Positions 20,577 through 29,603 of a stretch of DNA of 64,000 nucleotides are shown one piece after another; position 1 is the stretch's first letter, and every line of letters begins with the position of its first letter. The DNA comes from Metabacillus malikii (GTDB lineage: Bacteria > Bacillota > Bacilli > Bacillales > Bacillaceae): positions 48,699 to 112,698 of the forward strand of contig NZ_JAUSUD010000016.1 of NCBI RefSeq assembly GCF_030813355.1, written 5' to 3'. The notes under the pieces are model-generated. The model searched no databases, was not told the DNA's origin, and was given only the letters and a program-made list of their open reading frames with translations. The translations under genes were made by a program, and so were the position numbers.

Positions 20577-21092
20577 CTACATCAATAAAATGACTAATAA
20601 CAACCCTGACAATACCCCTAAGCTTTTCACCATTTTTTCATACCGTTGCTGCCTATCTACAGCGTCTGACTCTTCCCTTTCCAGGTGCGTCAATGCTAAT
20701 TTAATATGTTTTTGCTGTGATATTCTGTCATGCTTACCTAACGTTTCACCAAATTGCGTTAACACTTCAAATTCTCCCTGTTTGAATGCTGTAAATCTCC
20801 AAACTTCATTTAAACTTTCTTCCCAAGCGACTTTAACACTTGTATTTCCCTTCGATAGTTTCGCTGAGAAATGCTCAAAAAACATAGCGAGTGGCATGGG
20901 GAGCTGCTTAGAGATGTTTTTTGAAGCAACGATTAACGATGTATGACCATACATTATTTCTGCTTCTAGTGACTGTAGTGCTACTTTCAACTGTCTAAGC
21001 TGCTTTGTTCTCGCACTCAAATGCTTAGCAGCCTCAAACCCTGCCCAAGTTGTAGCGATTATGATGAGAAATGCCCCTATTAACTTCATCAT
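20577..21092 (-). CDS. spoIIIAB: Stage III sporulation protein AB
   Basis: SpoIIIA subunit with GspF-like helical fold. The 171 aa have N- and C-terminal hydrophobic segments around a helical middle with the conserved LKVALQSLEAEIMYGHT, FGETLGKHDRISQQKHI and KMVKSLGVLSGLLLVILLM blocks. The start is at ATG ATG (21092/21089), inside the spoIIIAA frame, which overlaps it by about 59 bases. The ribosome binding site is weak, consistent with translational coupling. Confidence 0.95.
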   Translation of the reverse strand: MMKLIGAFLIIIATTWAGFEAAKHLSARTKQLRQLKVALQSLEAEIMYGHTSLIVASKNISKQLPMPLAMFFEHFSAKLSKGNTSVKVAWEESLNEVWRFTAFKQGEFEVLTQFGETLGKHDRISQQKHIKLALTHLEREESDAVDRQQRYEKMVKSLGVLSGLLLVILLM

Positions 21093-22011
21093 GTAGGTTA
21101 CACTTCTTTCTATTTAAGAGTTCATTTCCATTTTGGTTGATAATTTTCTGAACAGTTCCTGGACCATCACTTCTCGTTAGTTCTATAAAACGTTCAAACA
21201 CGTTTGCTTCGAACAGCATTTTTAAGGAAGGACGATTGAGTAACTCACTAGCATGATAGCCATGCACTGATATAAAAAGCTGCACTCCAGCATGAACGGC
21301 TTCCATTACAGCTTCTGCATCTTCCTTTGTACCGATCTCATCGACAACGAGTACATCTGGACTCATTGAACGGATCATCATCATCATTCCTTCTGCCTTC
21401 GGACATGCATCCAAGACATCGACACGGTCACCCAACTTGTGTTGCGGTACACCATTCACGCATCCAGCAATTTCTGACCGTTCATCAACAATCCCTACTT
21501 TTCGTGAAGGGATATCTTTATATCCACAACTTATTATCCTTGCAAAATCACGTAACAGCGTTGTTTTTCCAGTTTGTGGCGGTCCGATTATCAATGTATT
21601 TAACCAATTTCCTGCATATAAATAAGGTACAAATTGTTCTGCTACACCAATTTTTTCTCGAGCTACACGTATATTAAAAGAAGTTACATCGCGAATTGCT
21701 TTAACTCGTCCATTTTCAGTAATGACTCTACCCGATAGACCTACTCGATGCCCACCCTGAATTGTAATAAACCCCTTTTTCAATTCTTCCTCTAATGTAT
21801 AGATAGAGTAGTGGCTTAATTCATTTAAAAGATTAATAGCATCATCATATGTGAGTTGATAAGGAAGAAAAATTGGTTTCCCTTGAATAATAACTTCCAC
21901 CCTTTTCAGGACACGTAGTCGAACTTCTTCAACGCGAGACAAACTGTTGTAATCAATCTTTTTTATTTCATTTCGAATCGACTCTGGAAGCATATCAATA
22001 ATTTCCTGCAT
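21034..22011 (-). CDS. spoIIIAA: Stage III sporulation protein AA (ATPase)
   Basis: Secretion-type ATPase that powers or assembles the SpoIIIA channel. The 325 aa include Walker A GPPQTGKTTLLRD (about 144-156), Walker B VLVVDEIGT and a sensor region ISVHGYHASEL. The family is usually nearer 307 aa; the extra C-terminal tail (CNLHDEVNRGISHHNRYN) runs 59 bases into spoIIIAB and looks like read-on. First gene of the operon; CATATATT upstream resembles a sigma-E -10, unproven. Confidence 0.96.
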   Translation of the reverse strand: MQEIIDMLPESIRNEIKKIDYNSLSRVEEVRLRVLKRVEVIIQGKPIFLPYQLTYDDAINLLNELSHYSIYTLEEELKKGFITIQGGHRVGLSGRVITENGRVKAIRDVTSFNIRVAREKIGVAEQFVPYLYAGNWLNTLIIGPPQTGKTTLLRDFARIISCGYKDIPSRKVGIVDERSEIAGCVNGVPQHKLGDRVDVLDACPKAEGMMMMIRSMSPDVLVVDEIGTKEDAEAVMEAVHAGVQLFISVHGYHASELLNRPSLKMLFEANVFERFIELTRSDGPGTVQKIINQNGNELLNRKKCNLHDEVNRGISHHNRYNLGRV

Positions 22012-22112
22012 AACGCTCCCCCTAATTCCTAATCATTAGTTTCAATATATGCTAGGCATTTATCATTCATGACAATTTGTCCAATTGAAATAGAAGAAAC
22101 ATAAACACACAC

Positions 22113-22394
22113 TTACTTATAAATACCAAACAAGATAAAAAAGACACCTAGTCCAATAAAAAGAAGTTTTGCATATGATAACTGGTCAGCAATATGAAAA
22201 ATACCAATTGTCATCGTTACGATAAATATTACTGGACCAACAATTGCTAGTAAGGAGTTTATCGTAACTGCCTTTTTCACATCATTGAATATTAACATTA
22301 ATATAGCTGCTGTTAATTCAATCGATGCAGATAATAATCGCAATCCTGCCATTGTTAATACTGTAGAATCAATATGTGAGAACAAACGTTTCAT
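22113..22394 (-). CDS. yqhV: YqhV family membrane protein (DUF2619)
   Basis: A 93-aa protein with three predicted membrane helices (about 12-35, 44-64 and 72-91) and the family start MKRLFSHIDSTVLTMAGLR. Its function is unknown. It sits directly upstream of spoIIIAA, the usual place, and may be cotranscribed with the operon. A GGAGGTTAC-type ribosome binding site precedes ATG at 22394. Confidence 0.9.
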   Translation of the reverse strand: MKRLFSHIDSTVLTMAGLRLLSASIELTAAILMLIFNDVKKAVTINSLLAIVGPVIFIVTMTIGIFHIADQLSYAKLLFIGLGVFFILFGIYK

Positions 22395-22850
22395 AGTAAC
22401 CTCCTATATGAATACCTGTTTGTACAACATATGCTTGTTTGAGTAATTTTAGACAAGGAAGGTTTTGATTATTAAAAAAACATGAAGCGTGGCTATAAGA
22501 CTCATTTTTGCAAGCGTATTAAAGTGGTTTTTTCTGTTGATGGAGAAAATCATTTATTATCTGTAGAAGGTTATTGAGTCTTGGTCAGAATATTTGAAGT
22601 AGCATAAAAAATTTTACGAAAACTAGAAAGTGGACATCACGAAGAAAACCTAGTTAGATAGTTACGATTCAGAATGTAATTATCATTATGAATGCAAATA
22701 ACTACATAGGTTTTATGGGATATCTTATAAAGGTTGATTGGTACTAATTTTAGGCCTCGTGCCCGGTACGTGAGAGAGATTAGATTTTATAGGAGTTTTG
22801 GCCGTGACTGCTTATAGTATTCTAATGTAGACGGAATTTTAGCTAAGTCA
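22395..22850. other. Non-coding region beside the hairpin array
   Basis: About 450 bp with no ORF of note in either strand and no recognisable RNA gene. It contains the yqhV promoter side and possibly decayed coding DNA. It runs into the 52-bp tandem array. Confidence 0.5.
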
Positions 22851-22856
22851 GCACCT

Positions 22857-23216
22857 AAATTTCTTCATTTGCATGGTGAAGGAGGTTTTCTTTCCTAGAC
22901 CGTTTCAAAATCTTCTTCATTTGCTCGATGAAGGAGGTTTTTACCGAAGAATAGATTCAAAACCTTCTTCATTTGCTCGATGATGATGGTTTTATTCCCG
23001 AAACTGTTTCAAAACCGTCTTCATTTGCTTGATGAAGACGGTTTTCTTCCCAAGACCGTTTCAAAATCTTCTTCATTCGCTTGATGAAGAAGATTTTATT
23101 CCCGAGACCATTTCAAAACCTTCTTCATTTGCTCGATGATGATGGTTTTATTCCCGAGACCATTTCAAAACCTACTTCATTTGCTCGATGAGTACGTATT
23201 TACCGGGGCCGTTGAC
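22857..23216. repeat. Seven tandem 52-bp repeats, each with a hairpin
   Basis: The word CTTCAT recurs at 22863, 22915, 22967, 23019, 23071, 23123 and 23175, an exact 52-bp period. Each unit is an inverted repeat (for example AACCGTCTTCAT/ATGAAGACGGTT in unit 4) with loop TTGCTCG or TTGCTTG, then a shared spacer ending CCATTTCAAA. Units 4 and 5 have perfect but different stems, showing paired base changes; unit 2 keeps pairing through G-U pairs; units 3 and 6 have two mismatches; unit 7 is decayed. Spacers are conserved, so it is not CRISPR. Confidence 0.92.
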
Positions 23217-23303
23217 AGTTTCAAACCATCAAATATTCGACTTCATCAACCTAAATGTCTAACGTCTTACAATCCTTCCCATCTCAATGTATACAGCACA
23301 GCA

Positions 23304-23339
23304 TAAAAAAAAGATATCCTCATAGAAGATATCCTTTTT
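23304..23339 (-). terminator. Terminator of efp
   Basis: On the minus strand AAAGGATATC and GATATCTTTTTTTT pair with one bulged G, followed by a long T tract, nine bases after the efp stop. Confidence 0.75.
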
Positions 23340-23347
23340 CAAACTGC

Positions 23348-23905
23348 TTATGCTCTTGACACATAAGATCCTTCACTTGTGTTAATAATTAGGCGGTCTC
23401 CTTGGTTAACAAAGAATGGAACCTGTACAGTAAGGCCAGTTTCTAATGTTGCTGGTTTTGTTCCTCCAGATGCAGTGTCACCTTTAATTCCTGGCTCTGT
23501 ATCAACTACCTCTAACTCAACTGTATTAGGCAACTCAACACCTAATGTTTCTGAACCAAACATCATAATTTGTACTTCCATGTTTTCTTTAAGGAATTTT
23601 AGCTCGTACTCAATTTGAGATGATGGTAGCTCAATTTGGTCATACGTTTCAGTGTCCATAAACGCATGTTGATCTCCATTTGCATATAAATATTGCATTC
23701 TTTTTGTTTCAATTTGCGCTTTGGCAACTTTTTCACCTGCACGGAATGTTTTTTCCTGAACAGCACCTGTACGTAGGTTACGAAGTTTAGAGCGAACGAA
23801 TGCTGCACCCTTACCTGGCTTTACATGTTGGAAATCCATTACTCGCCAAATCCCATTGTCTACCTCAATTGTTAGTCCTGTACGAAAATCGTTTACTGAA
23901 ATCAT
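23348..23905 (-). CDS. efp: Elongation factor P
   Basis: Translation factor that relieves ribosome stalling at polyproline. The 185 aa form the usual three beta-barrel domains; the modification loop is [11 protein letters not shown] with Lys at residue 32, and the C-terminus includes the [12 protein letters not shown] block. AGGAGG precedes the ATG. It follows papA in the same direction by about 70 bases, as in B. subtilis. Confidence 0.98.
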   Translation of the reverse strand: MISVNDFRTGLTIEVDNGIWRVMDFQHVKPGKGAAFVRSKLRNLRTGAVQEKTFRAGEKVAKAQIETKRMQYLYANGDQHAFMDTETYDQIELPSSQIEYELKFLKENMEVQIMMFGSETLGVELPNTVELEVVDTEPGIKGDTASGGTKPATLETGLTVQVPFFVNQGDRLIINTSEGSYVSRA

Positions 23906-23972
23906 ATATATGTCCTCCTAATAGCTTAAATAAGGGAAATGAATTTACATCAATTCTATGTAAGCCCCTTAA

Positions 23973-25034
23973 TTACAAAATAATAAGTTCTTTTGGTGAG
24001 TGAGAAAGTGATTCATTTCCACTATCAGTTATAACAGTATCATCTTCTATTCTAACGCCACCTAATCCTGCAACATAAATCCCTGGCTCAACCGTTACAA
24101 CCATGCCTGGTTCGAGAATTGTATTCGACCGAACAGATAAAGCTGGTCCTTCGTGCACTTCCATACCAAGACCATGTCCTGTTGAATGCCCAAAGTATTC
24201 TCCATATCCTTGCTCAGTTATGTAATTACGAGTTAAAGCGTCAGCTTCCTTGCCGTTCATACCAGGCTTAATTCCAGCCATTCCACGCTTTTGTGCTTCA
24301 AGGACAACCTCATAAATTTTCTTTAATTCATCAGCTGGTTCACCGACAGCAAAGGTCCTTGTTATATCTGAACAATATCCTTTGTAGTATGCACCAAAAT
24401 CAAGCGTAACAAAGTCTCCCTTTTCAATTACTTTTTCAGTCGCGACTCCGTGAGGTAGAGCTGAACGATAGCCCGATGCAACGATGATATCAAAAGAAGA
24501 AGATGTTGCCCCATTTTTTCTCATGAAAAATTCCAATTCGTTTGACACTTCAATTTCGCGAATACCCGGCTTCACATAAGTTAATATATGATTATATGCT
24601 GCGTCGGCAATCTCTGTTGCTTCCTTTAATATCTTAATCTCTGAAGGAGACTTAATCAAGCGTAACTTTTCAACTGCACCTGAGACGGGTACAAATTCAG
24701 TTGTTGCAAGAGCATTCTTATAAAGTGCGTATTGCTGGTATGTAAGATGGTCTTGTTCAAAACCTAACTTTTTAATACCTAATTCTTTCGCAACTTTAGC
24801 TACTTCTTCACTGAGCAGTCCAGTATGTTGAATGATTTCAAACTGTTGTACTTGCTTTGCTGCTTGTTCCATATACCGGAAATCGGTCATAAAAATCGCT
24901 TTTGTCTCAGTAATAATTGCTAACCCTGATGTTCCGGTGAATCCAGTCATATATCTACGATTAAATTCACTTGTAATAAGTAAACCATCGATTGATAATT
25001 CATGAAATCGATTACGAATCTTTTCTAACTTCAT
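23973..25034 (-). CDS. papA: M24 family Xaa-Pro aminopeptidase (YqhT/PapA)
   Basis: Two-metal aminopeptidase that removes N-terminal residues next to proline, with products that could feed the EF-P related pathway by neighbourhood only. The 353 aa have a creatinase-like N domain and the pita-bread domain with metal ligands visible in LDFGAYY, SDITRTF, STGHGLGMEVHE, TVEPGIY and GVRIEDD. Its start overlaps the aroQ end by 23 bases, so the two are coupled. Confidence 0.95.
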   Translation of the reverse strand: MKLEKIRNRFHELSIDGLLITSEFNRRYMTGFTGTSGLAIITETKAIFMTDFRYMEQAAKQVQQFEIIQHTGLLSEEVAKVAKELGIKKLGFEQDHLTYQQYALYKNALATTEFVPVSGAVEKLRLIKSPSEIKILKEATEIADAAYNHILTYVKPGIREIEVSNELEFFMRKNGATSSSFDIIVASGYRSALPHGVATEKVIEKGDFVTLDFGAYYKGYCSDITRTFAVGEPADELKKIYEVVLEAQKRGMAGIKPGMNGKEADALTRNYITEQGYGEYFGHSTGHGLGMEVHEGPALSVRSNTILEPGMVVTVEPGIYVAGLGGVRIEDDTVITDSGNESLSHSPKELIIL

Positions 25035-25473
25035 TATGCTCTCCCCCTAACTTATCGATTAATGCAAGTAACGCAAGTTCATATCCTTTAAAACCTAAAC
25101 CGATAATTTGGCCAATCGTTCCAGGTGCAGTAACTGATTGATGACGAAATGCTTCTCGTTTATGAATATTTGAAATATGTACTTCAATAACAGGAATGCT
25201 AATACTTGTAATAGCATCAAGAAGCGCATAACTATAATGTGTAAATGCTCCAGGGTTGATTACGATACCGTGATATTGATCATTTGCCTCATGGATTGCA
25301 TCAATTAAATCACCTTCATGATTTGATTGAAAGCAAACAACTTCGAAATTTTTCTTTTCTGCTAAGTTTAAAAGTTTTCGTTCTAAATCTGTTAATGTTA
25401 ATGCACCGTAAATTTCTGGTTCTCTAAGTCCTAATCGATTTAAATTAGGTCCATTTATCACTAAAAATCTCAA
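25012..25473 (-). CDS. aroQ: Type II 3-dehydroquinate dehydratase
   Basis: Third step of the shikimate pathway. The 153 aa show the type II signature NGPNLNRLGLREPEIYG with the catalytic Tyr, INPGAFTHYSYAL with the substrate-binding region, and VEVHISNIHKREAFR with the catalytic His. A second shikimate enzyme, aroK, is near comG. It overlaps papA downstream. Confidence 0.97.
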   Translation of the reverse strand: MRFLVINGPNLNRLGLREPEIYGALTLTDLERKLLNLAEKKNFEVVCFQSNHEGDLIDAIHEANDQYHGIVINPGAFTHYSYALLDAITSISIPVIEVHISNIHKREAFRHQSVTAPGTIGQIIGLGFKGYELALLALIDKLGGEHNEVRKDS

Positions 25474-25707
25474 AACATTAACCTCTCCCTCTCTAAAAAT
25501 AAGATGCTTTTTGAATTCCCCACAGATTTAATAATATGCTGTATTCGTAAGGATTTTCGCTATTATTTATTATTCGTTAACTCCTGAACACATACAATTA
25601 GCTCTATTAAACCTTTTTTTAAAATGTTGCAAAAAGCATTTTTGAATTAGGCATTTATTTTCAATATGTAACTAAAAATTAACGATCGCTAACTTAGACC
25701 TTCAGTT

Positions 25708-25738
25708 TAAAAAAGAATGTTCAGCTAATGAACATTCT
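25708..25738 (-). terminator. Terminator of yqhR
   Basis: AGAATGTTCA pairs perfectly with TGAACATTCT around TTAGC on the minus strand and is followed by TTTTTT. It lies 37 bases after the yqhR stop, before aroQ. Confidence 0.88.
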
Positions 25739-25774
25739 ACCATATATAACTACCTATGAACTACGTTTTTACCG

Positions 25775-26293
25775 TTAGTTCTCTTCAGCTAACGTTAATT
25801 CATTATAATCAAAAGAAATAGAATAACCTACAAATAGTCCATATAACACATATAAACAAATTGATGTAACAATTGTTTTCCTCGATAATTCAAAAATTTC
25901 CTTAATATCTGGAAATAGAGGATTGAGAATAAAAAATACGAGCCCCCAAAGAATTGCACCATACGCAATACCAACCCACATTGATTTAAATCGTTTCAGA
26001 ATTGCATAATATACAAGGGCAACACCAATTGAAAGGATTCCTATTAATATAATGCCAATAAATTCTCCTAATGTGTTGTTCTTCCATTCACCGAGAGCTA
26101 TCGGCTGTAGAATAAGCTTAGGACTAATTTCCATGAAATTTAATATTGATGCGAGATATGCAAGTAAACTCCAAAAAATACCACCGAATAGTCCTGTTGT
26201 GACAACCTTTCCCATTTGTGACATTTTGGGTTCTTTTTTATTTTGCTCTAGAGTCGGATTGTCTTTCTCCATTTTTTTCTTATCTGTCATCAT
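25775..26293 (-). CDS. yqhR: YqhR family membrane protein
   Basis: A 172-aa membrane protein with a charged N-terminus (about 1-28, rich in Lys/Glu) and four or five hydrophobic segments starting near residue 30. GGAGG lies six bases before the first of two adjacent ATGs. Function is unknown; position between aroQ and yqhP matches B. subtilis. It is a single-gene unit with its own terminator. Confidence 0.88.
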   Translation of the reverse strand: MMTDKKKMEKDNPTLEQNKKEPKMSQMGKVVTTGLFGGIFWSLLAYLASILNFMEISPKLILQPIALGEWKNNTLGEFIGIILIGILSIGVALVYYAILKRFKSMWVGIAYGAILWGLVFFILNPLFPDIKEIFELSRKTIVTSICLYVLYGLFVGYSISFDYNELTLAEEN

Positions 26294-26622
26294 CCTACAC
26301 CTCCATTACTTACTATGTCCATTTTTACATAAGTCATGTTTTCTTTATGAATATTTCTTTTGTTGTATGACGTATGTCTTAGGATGTAGTACCATGGGTA
26401 TAATGGAAGTAAAGCATTATCCTATAAAACAAGAGAGTTGTCTCTAGAGGTTTTGCAATATATTATGTATCATAGAGGTAACTAACGATAGCAAATTAAT
26501 AAAAAAAAATTACCAACACAAATTTTAGATTATATCTTATAGAATGCGCTTTCAATATCTTTGAGCTTCTGCATATATATAATGTAAATAATTAATGTTA
26601 TTTTGACACTTTGTTATGGTTA

Positions 26623-26840
26623 AAGCTATTTTCGTTAACAATATTGTATTCTCCTTATTTGTAGGTTTGGGTTGATTGCAGCACAAGAGCATTCGCTTTC
26701 TACCGGGTGGTGAGCCTCCTGATAACTCGGCATAAAAGCCTGTATGTGGCTCACCACTCCAGCGCATCCGCAGGAGTCTCACACCTCCGCTCCAACCAAC
26801 CCTTTATAAAGTTAGTGTATAAAAAGTTAGGAAAGAGCCT
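26623..26840. repeat. Dispersed GC-rich element, copy B
   Basis: The same layout as the copy at 5612: left end AAGCTATTTTCGTTAACAAT, core TTCGCTTTCTACCGGGTGGT, inner stem GGTGAGCC/GGCTCACC, the block GCATCCGCAGGAGTCTCAC, and right end GGAAAGAGCCTA. It fills the yqhR-yqhP gap. The rest of that 770-bp gap is AT-rich and empty. Confidence 0.78.
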
Positions 26841-27067
26841 ATTTTTACTAATAATCGTTGTGGTCTACTTAAGTATTGGCGTAAGGGGTGTATAAGTATC
26901 TTTTTCATAGGTTTTCAAATAGTTTCAATGAATGACATTTCAAATAATTTATACATCAATCTTAGCAAACAAAACAAATAAAGGGTTCAGTAACGATAAC
27001 AGTATGATAATCAACAATTTCTAATTTGGATTAATTGGTGATTGCATTTACATTTGGAGGTGTTAGG

Positions 27068-27433
27068 ATGAATCAGCGTGTAATGAAAGGGATAATTTTA
27101 GCTATTATTATTTTAGGGGTTATTGGGGTCTTATTAAATCCAATGTGGCTAGTTAGACAAGTTGCATTTATCGCCGTCGTAGGTGGGATTATTTATCTTG
27201 CATACCGATTCTACGCTAAAAGGAAATTAGGGAAAGAATATTCATCATATATGAGGGCAGCTAAACAATCAAAAAGACGTTACAACGAACAAAAAACACC
27301 AGTTCAAAATGTTCGAAGTTTCTCTCAGGCTAGGAAGACAATTTCCACTTCTGCCAAAAAGAAAAAACAACCCTCTCACCTTACAGTAATTGAAGGAAAA
27401 AAGGGAAAGAAAAAGAATAGAGCACATTTCTAA
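27068..27433 (+). CDS. yqhP: YqhP/SA1362 family membrane protein
   Basis: A 121-aa protein with two adjacent membrane helices (about 6-24 and 32-50) and a strongly basic C-terminal tail ending GKKGKKKNRAHF. ATG at 27068 has GGAGG nine bases upstream; the frame also runs back to 27035. Function is unknown. It converges on yqhO, and their stop codons overlap by four bases. Confidence 0.88.
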   Translation: MNQRVMKGIILAIIILGVIGVLLNPMWLVRQVAFIAVVGGIIYLAYRFYAKRKLGKEYSSYMRAAKQSKRRYNEQKTPVQNVRSFSQARKTISTSAKKKKQPSHLTVIEGKKGKKKNRAHF

Positions 27434-28320
27434 TAGGTCCATGTTTTAAGAAAATCATATGTTCGACTTTTACCTAGCTCATATAGAGCTAGTTTTTTTT
27501 CTTCTGTAAGGGCAAACTCTGTAGAAATGATATCATCAACTGGTAAAAACACAATATCCTTCTCGTGTTTACTAGATATATGACGACTATCATGTGCATC
27601 CTTCATTGTCTCAAATAGTGCTCCATATAGTTCAAAGGCATTTTTTATGTTCCTTTTTGGCTGCTCACTCTCTCTCGAACTTAATTTTATCCCTAATACT
27701 GGTCTAGTTTGTTTAAAATTACTCTTCTCTTGATAAAATAGCCAAATTGGGAAATTACTTAATACCCCACCGTCAACGACAATATTACTACCTTTCGTTG
27801 ATGCCAATTTTACTGGTTCGAAAAAGTAAGGTAAGCTACAACTCATCCTCACTGCTCTTGCAACAGAGAATGACTCCATATGCACCCCATATTTATGTAA
27901 ATCATCAGGCAATACGATTAACCTTCCATTCGTTAAGTCAGAAGCAATAATTCTTAATGAGCCTGGAGGTATATCTGCAAACGTTACAATTCCCTTCTTT
28001 TTTAGGTTGATAAGTAGCCATTCTTCTAATTTATTTCCTTTATATAACCCTAAATTCCAATATAACGATATCCATTTTGTAAGTGAGAATGGAAAGATTG
28101 TTTTTCTTTCATCTAAAAAAATGTTCAAGTCAATCTCATCTACCAGCTTATATATTTCGTCTGCTGTATAGCCCGCTAAAATAAATGCAGAGATAATTGA
28201 CCCTGCACTAGTTCCTGCTAATCTTTTAAATTTATATCCTTTGCTTTCAATCGACTTATATGCACCTATAAGAGCAAATCCCTTAATTCCTCCACCTGAA
28301 AATACTCCATCAATATACAT
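27430..28320 (-). CDS. yqhO: Patatin-like phospholipase YqhO
   Basis: Predicted serine lipid acyl-hydrolase. The 296 aa contain the oxyanion loop GVFSGGGIKG (about residues 5-14), the nucleophile elbow GTSAGS (about 37-42) and the catalytic Asp in VVDGGVLSNFP. The preferred start is ATG at 28320 (MYIDGVFSGG) with GGGAG upstream; GTG at 28335 is possible. It is a single gene, convergent with yqhP. Confidence 0.92.
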   Translation of the reverse strand: MYIDGVFSGGGIKGFALIGAYKSIESKGYKFKRLAGTSAGSIISAFILAGYTADEIYKLVDEIDLNIFLDERKTIFPFSLTKWISLYWNLGLYKGNKLEEWLLINLKKKGIVTFADIPPGSLRIIASDLTNGRLIVLPDDLHKYGVHMESFSVARAVRMSCSLPYFFEPVKLASTKGSNIVVDGGVLSNFPIWLFYQEKSNFKQTRPVLGIKLSSRESEQPKRNIKNAFELYGALFETMKDAHDSRHISSKHEKDIVFLPVDDIISTEFALTEEKKLALYELGKSRTYDFLKTWTY

Positions 28321-28450
28321 CTCGTCATCTCCCACTTTATGCTTTACTATAGTGTAGGAAGAGGAAGAAATTTTTAGAACATATCAGTAATTAGAAATCA
28401 ATTTAATGACGAAGAAATGAAATGGATTGTTCATGCTCTACATCTTAGGA

Positions 28451-28481
28451 GGCAACAATAATGTCTACGAAAACTTTATTT
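28451..28481 (-). repeat. Solo inverted end of the GC-rich element
   Basis: Reverse-strand AAGTTTTCGTAGACATTATT matches the element's left end with few changes. It faces copy C, which starts 25 bp away in the opposite direction. Confidence 0.5.
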
Positions 28482-28505
28482 CTTTAAATATTGGAACTAA
28501 ATAAA

Positions 28506-28648
28506 AGGCAGTTTTCGTAAGCATGTTGCATTATACTTAGTTGGCGTTATGAGTTAATCTTCTATTTCAGTACTCACAGGTAGCGGGGTGGGTGGTGAGT
28601 CTCTTAATAAAGCATATGCTAAGAGCAACAATCTTTTAGAAATAAGCC
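28506..28648. repeat. Dispersed GC-rich element, truncated copy C
   Basis: The left end AGGCAGTTTTCGTAAGCATG, the ACTTAGTTGGCG block and the GCGGGGTGGGTGGTGAG core are clear; the second half is deleted down to the right end ATCTTTTAGAAATAAGCC. It is the most decayed of the four long copies. Confidence 0.7.
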
Positions 28649-28654
28649 AAATAA

Positions 28655-28690
28655 AAACAGAAGGAAGCTTATTCTCTCCTTCTGCTTTTA
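28655..28690 (-). terminator. Terminator of mntR
   Basis: On the minus strand AGCAGAAGGA opposes TTCCTTCTGTTTTT, just after the mntR stop. Confidence 0.8.
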
Positions 28691-28692
28691 TG

Positions 28693-29109
28693 TTAATCAT
28701 TATTCTTTTGTATGTTTCTCAACGTATTGACTCTTTCCTTATCTTCCTCAAAGAATTGTACGAGATCACCAATTCTGTCGATCGCATTCCAGCTTAGATG
28801 ATGTTCTATTCCTTCTACGTCATTATAAATTTTATCCTCATCTACTCCAATAATTCTTAAAAATTGTTCTAGAAGGTCATGACGGTAAACAAGTCGTTTG
28901 CCGGTTTTTTTACCTTTATTCGTTAATACTAACCCTCTATATTTTTCATAAATCAAATATTCATCCTTATCTAATTTTTGAACCATCTTTGTAACTGAGG
29001 AGGGATGTACCGCTAATGCTTCTGCAATATCTGAAACTCGAGCATATCCTTTATCTTCAATTAATAAGTATATTTGTTCAATATAGTCTTCCATACTTGG
29101 TGTTGGCAT
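28693..29109 (-). CDS. mntR: Manganese-responsive repressor MntR
   Basis: DtxR-family metal sensor repressing manganese uptake genes. The 138 aa begin [14 protein letters not shown] at 29109, where GGAGGG lies six bases upstream; D8 and E11 match the family metal ligands, and H and E ligands appear in [11 protein letters not shown]. The winged helix covers about residues 5-70. No transporter genes are nearby. It lies between two repeat copies. Confidence 0.96.
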   Translation of the reverse strand: MPTPSMEDYIEQIYLLIEDKGYARVSDIAEALAVHPSSVTKMVQKLDKDEYLIYEKYRGLVLTNKGKKTGKRLVYRHDLLEQFLRIIGVDEDKIYNDVEGIEHHLSWNAIDRIGDLVQFFEEDKERVNTLRNIQKNND

Positions 29110-29195
29110 ATAAGTCCCTCCAAATTGCACCGTCTTTTAAAACGAAATCAATATAATTTTACATGAGAATACTTGACAATACAAGAGACTAGAGA

Positions 29196-29308
29196 AAGCT
29201 AAGCCCTCTCACATCCTAAGGCTTGCAAAGATGAATTAGAACAGAAGGCGTCTTAGCCCTCAATTCTAAATTGGCTTTATGTACTTAGGGTCTATGCACT
29301 GGAACTAA
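29196..29308. repeat. Decayed copy of the GCCCCGACAAGC hairpin repeat
   Basis: AAGCCCTCTCACATCCTAAG, GGCTTGCAAAGATGAATTAG, a central GCGTCTTAGCCCTCAATTCT and GGGTCTATGCACTGGAACTA follow the order of the intact copy at 63758 with many substitutions. No ORF is present. Confidence 0.55.
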
Positions 29309-29329
29309 ACACAAAATCAAAGTACATTC

Positions 29330-29560
29330 TTTGTTCTTTCCTAAACATTGTTGCCTTTAACTAAGTTGACGTTTAGACTTTGTCTCCTCATGCAATATTC
29401 GCTTTCCGCGGGGTGGGTGTGAGGGTTATCGAACTCTTCAGCGTAAACGCTTGCTCACGTCTCACCTCTCCCACGCATCCCGCAGGAGTCTCGCAATTAG
29501 CTCCAACAAACCATTAAAAAGGTTAGTGCAAAAAACCACGATTTTTTAGAAAGGAGCCTA
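29330..29560. repeat. Dispersed GC-rich element, copy D
   Basis: Closely matches the copy at 5612: ACATTGTTGCCTTTAACTAA at the left, TTCGCTTTCCGCGGGGTGGG, CCCACGCATCCCGCAGGAGT and CTCCAACAAACCATTAAAAA in the core, and ATTTTTTAGAAAGGAGCCTA at the right. It lies between mntR and nrdJ. Confidence 0.8.
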
Positions 29561-29562
29561 AG

Positions 29563-29588
29563 AAAAAAAGCCTGACAAGGTCAGGCTC
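29563..29588 (-). terminator. Terminator of nrdJ
   Basis: AGCCTGAC pairs perfectly with GTCAGGCT around CTT on the minus strand and is followed by seven T, about 15 bases after the nrdJ stop. Confidence 0.92.
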
Positions 29589-29603
29589 CGTTAAGATTAT
29601 AGC

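Noticed and set aside
22857..23216. CRISPR array
   Set aside because: The 52-bp units repeat as a whole, including the would-be spacers, and no cas genes are present.
26552..26895. Overlapping ORFs inside repeat copy B on both strands
   Set aside because: They translate the non-coding repeat, have no start context and no protein similarity.
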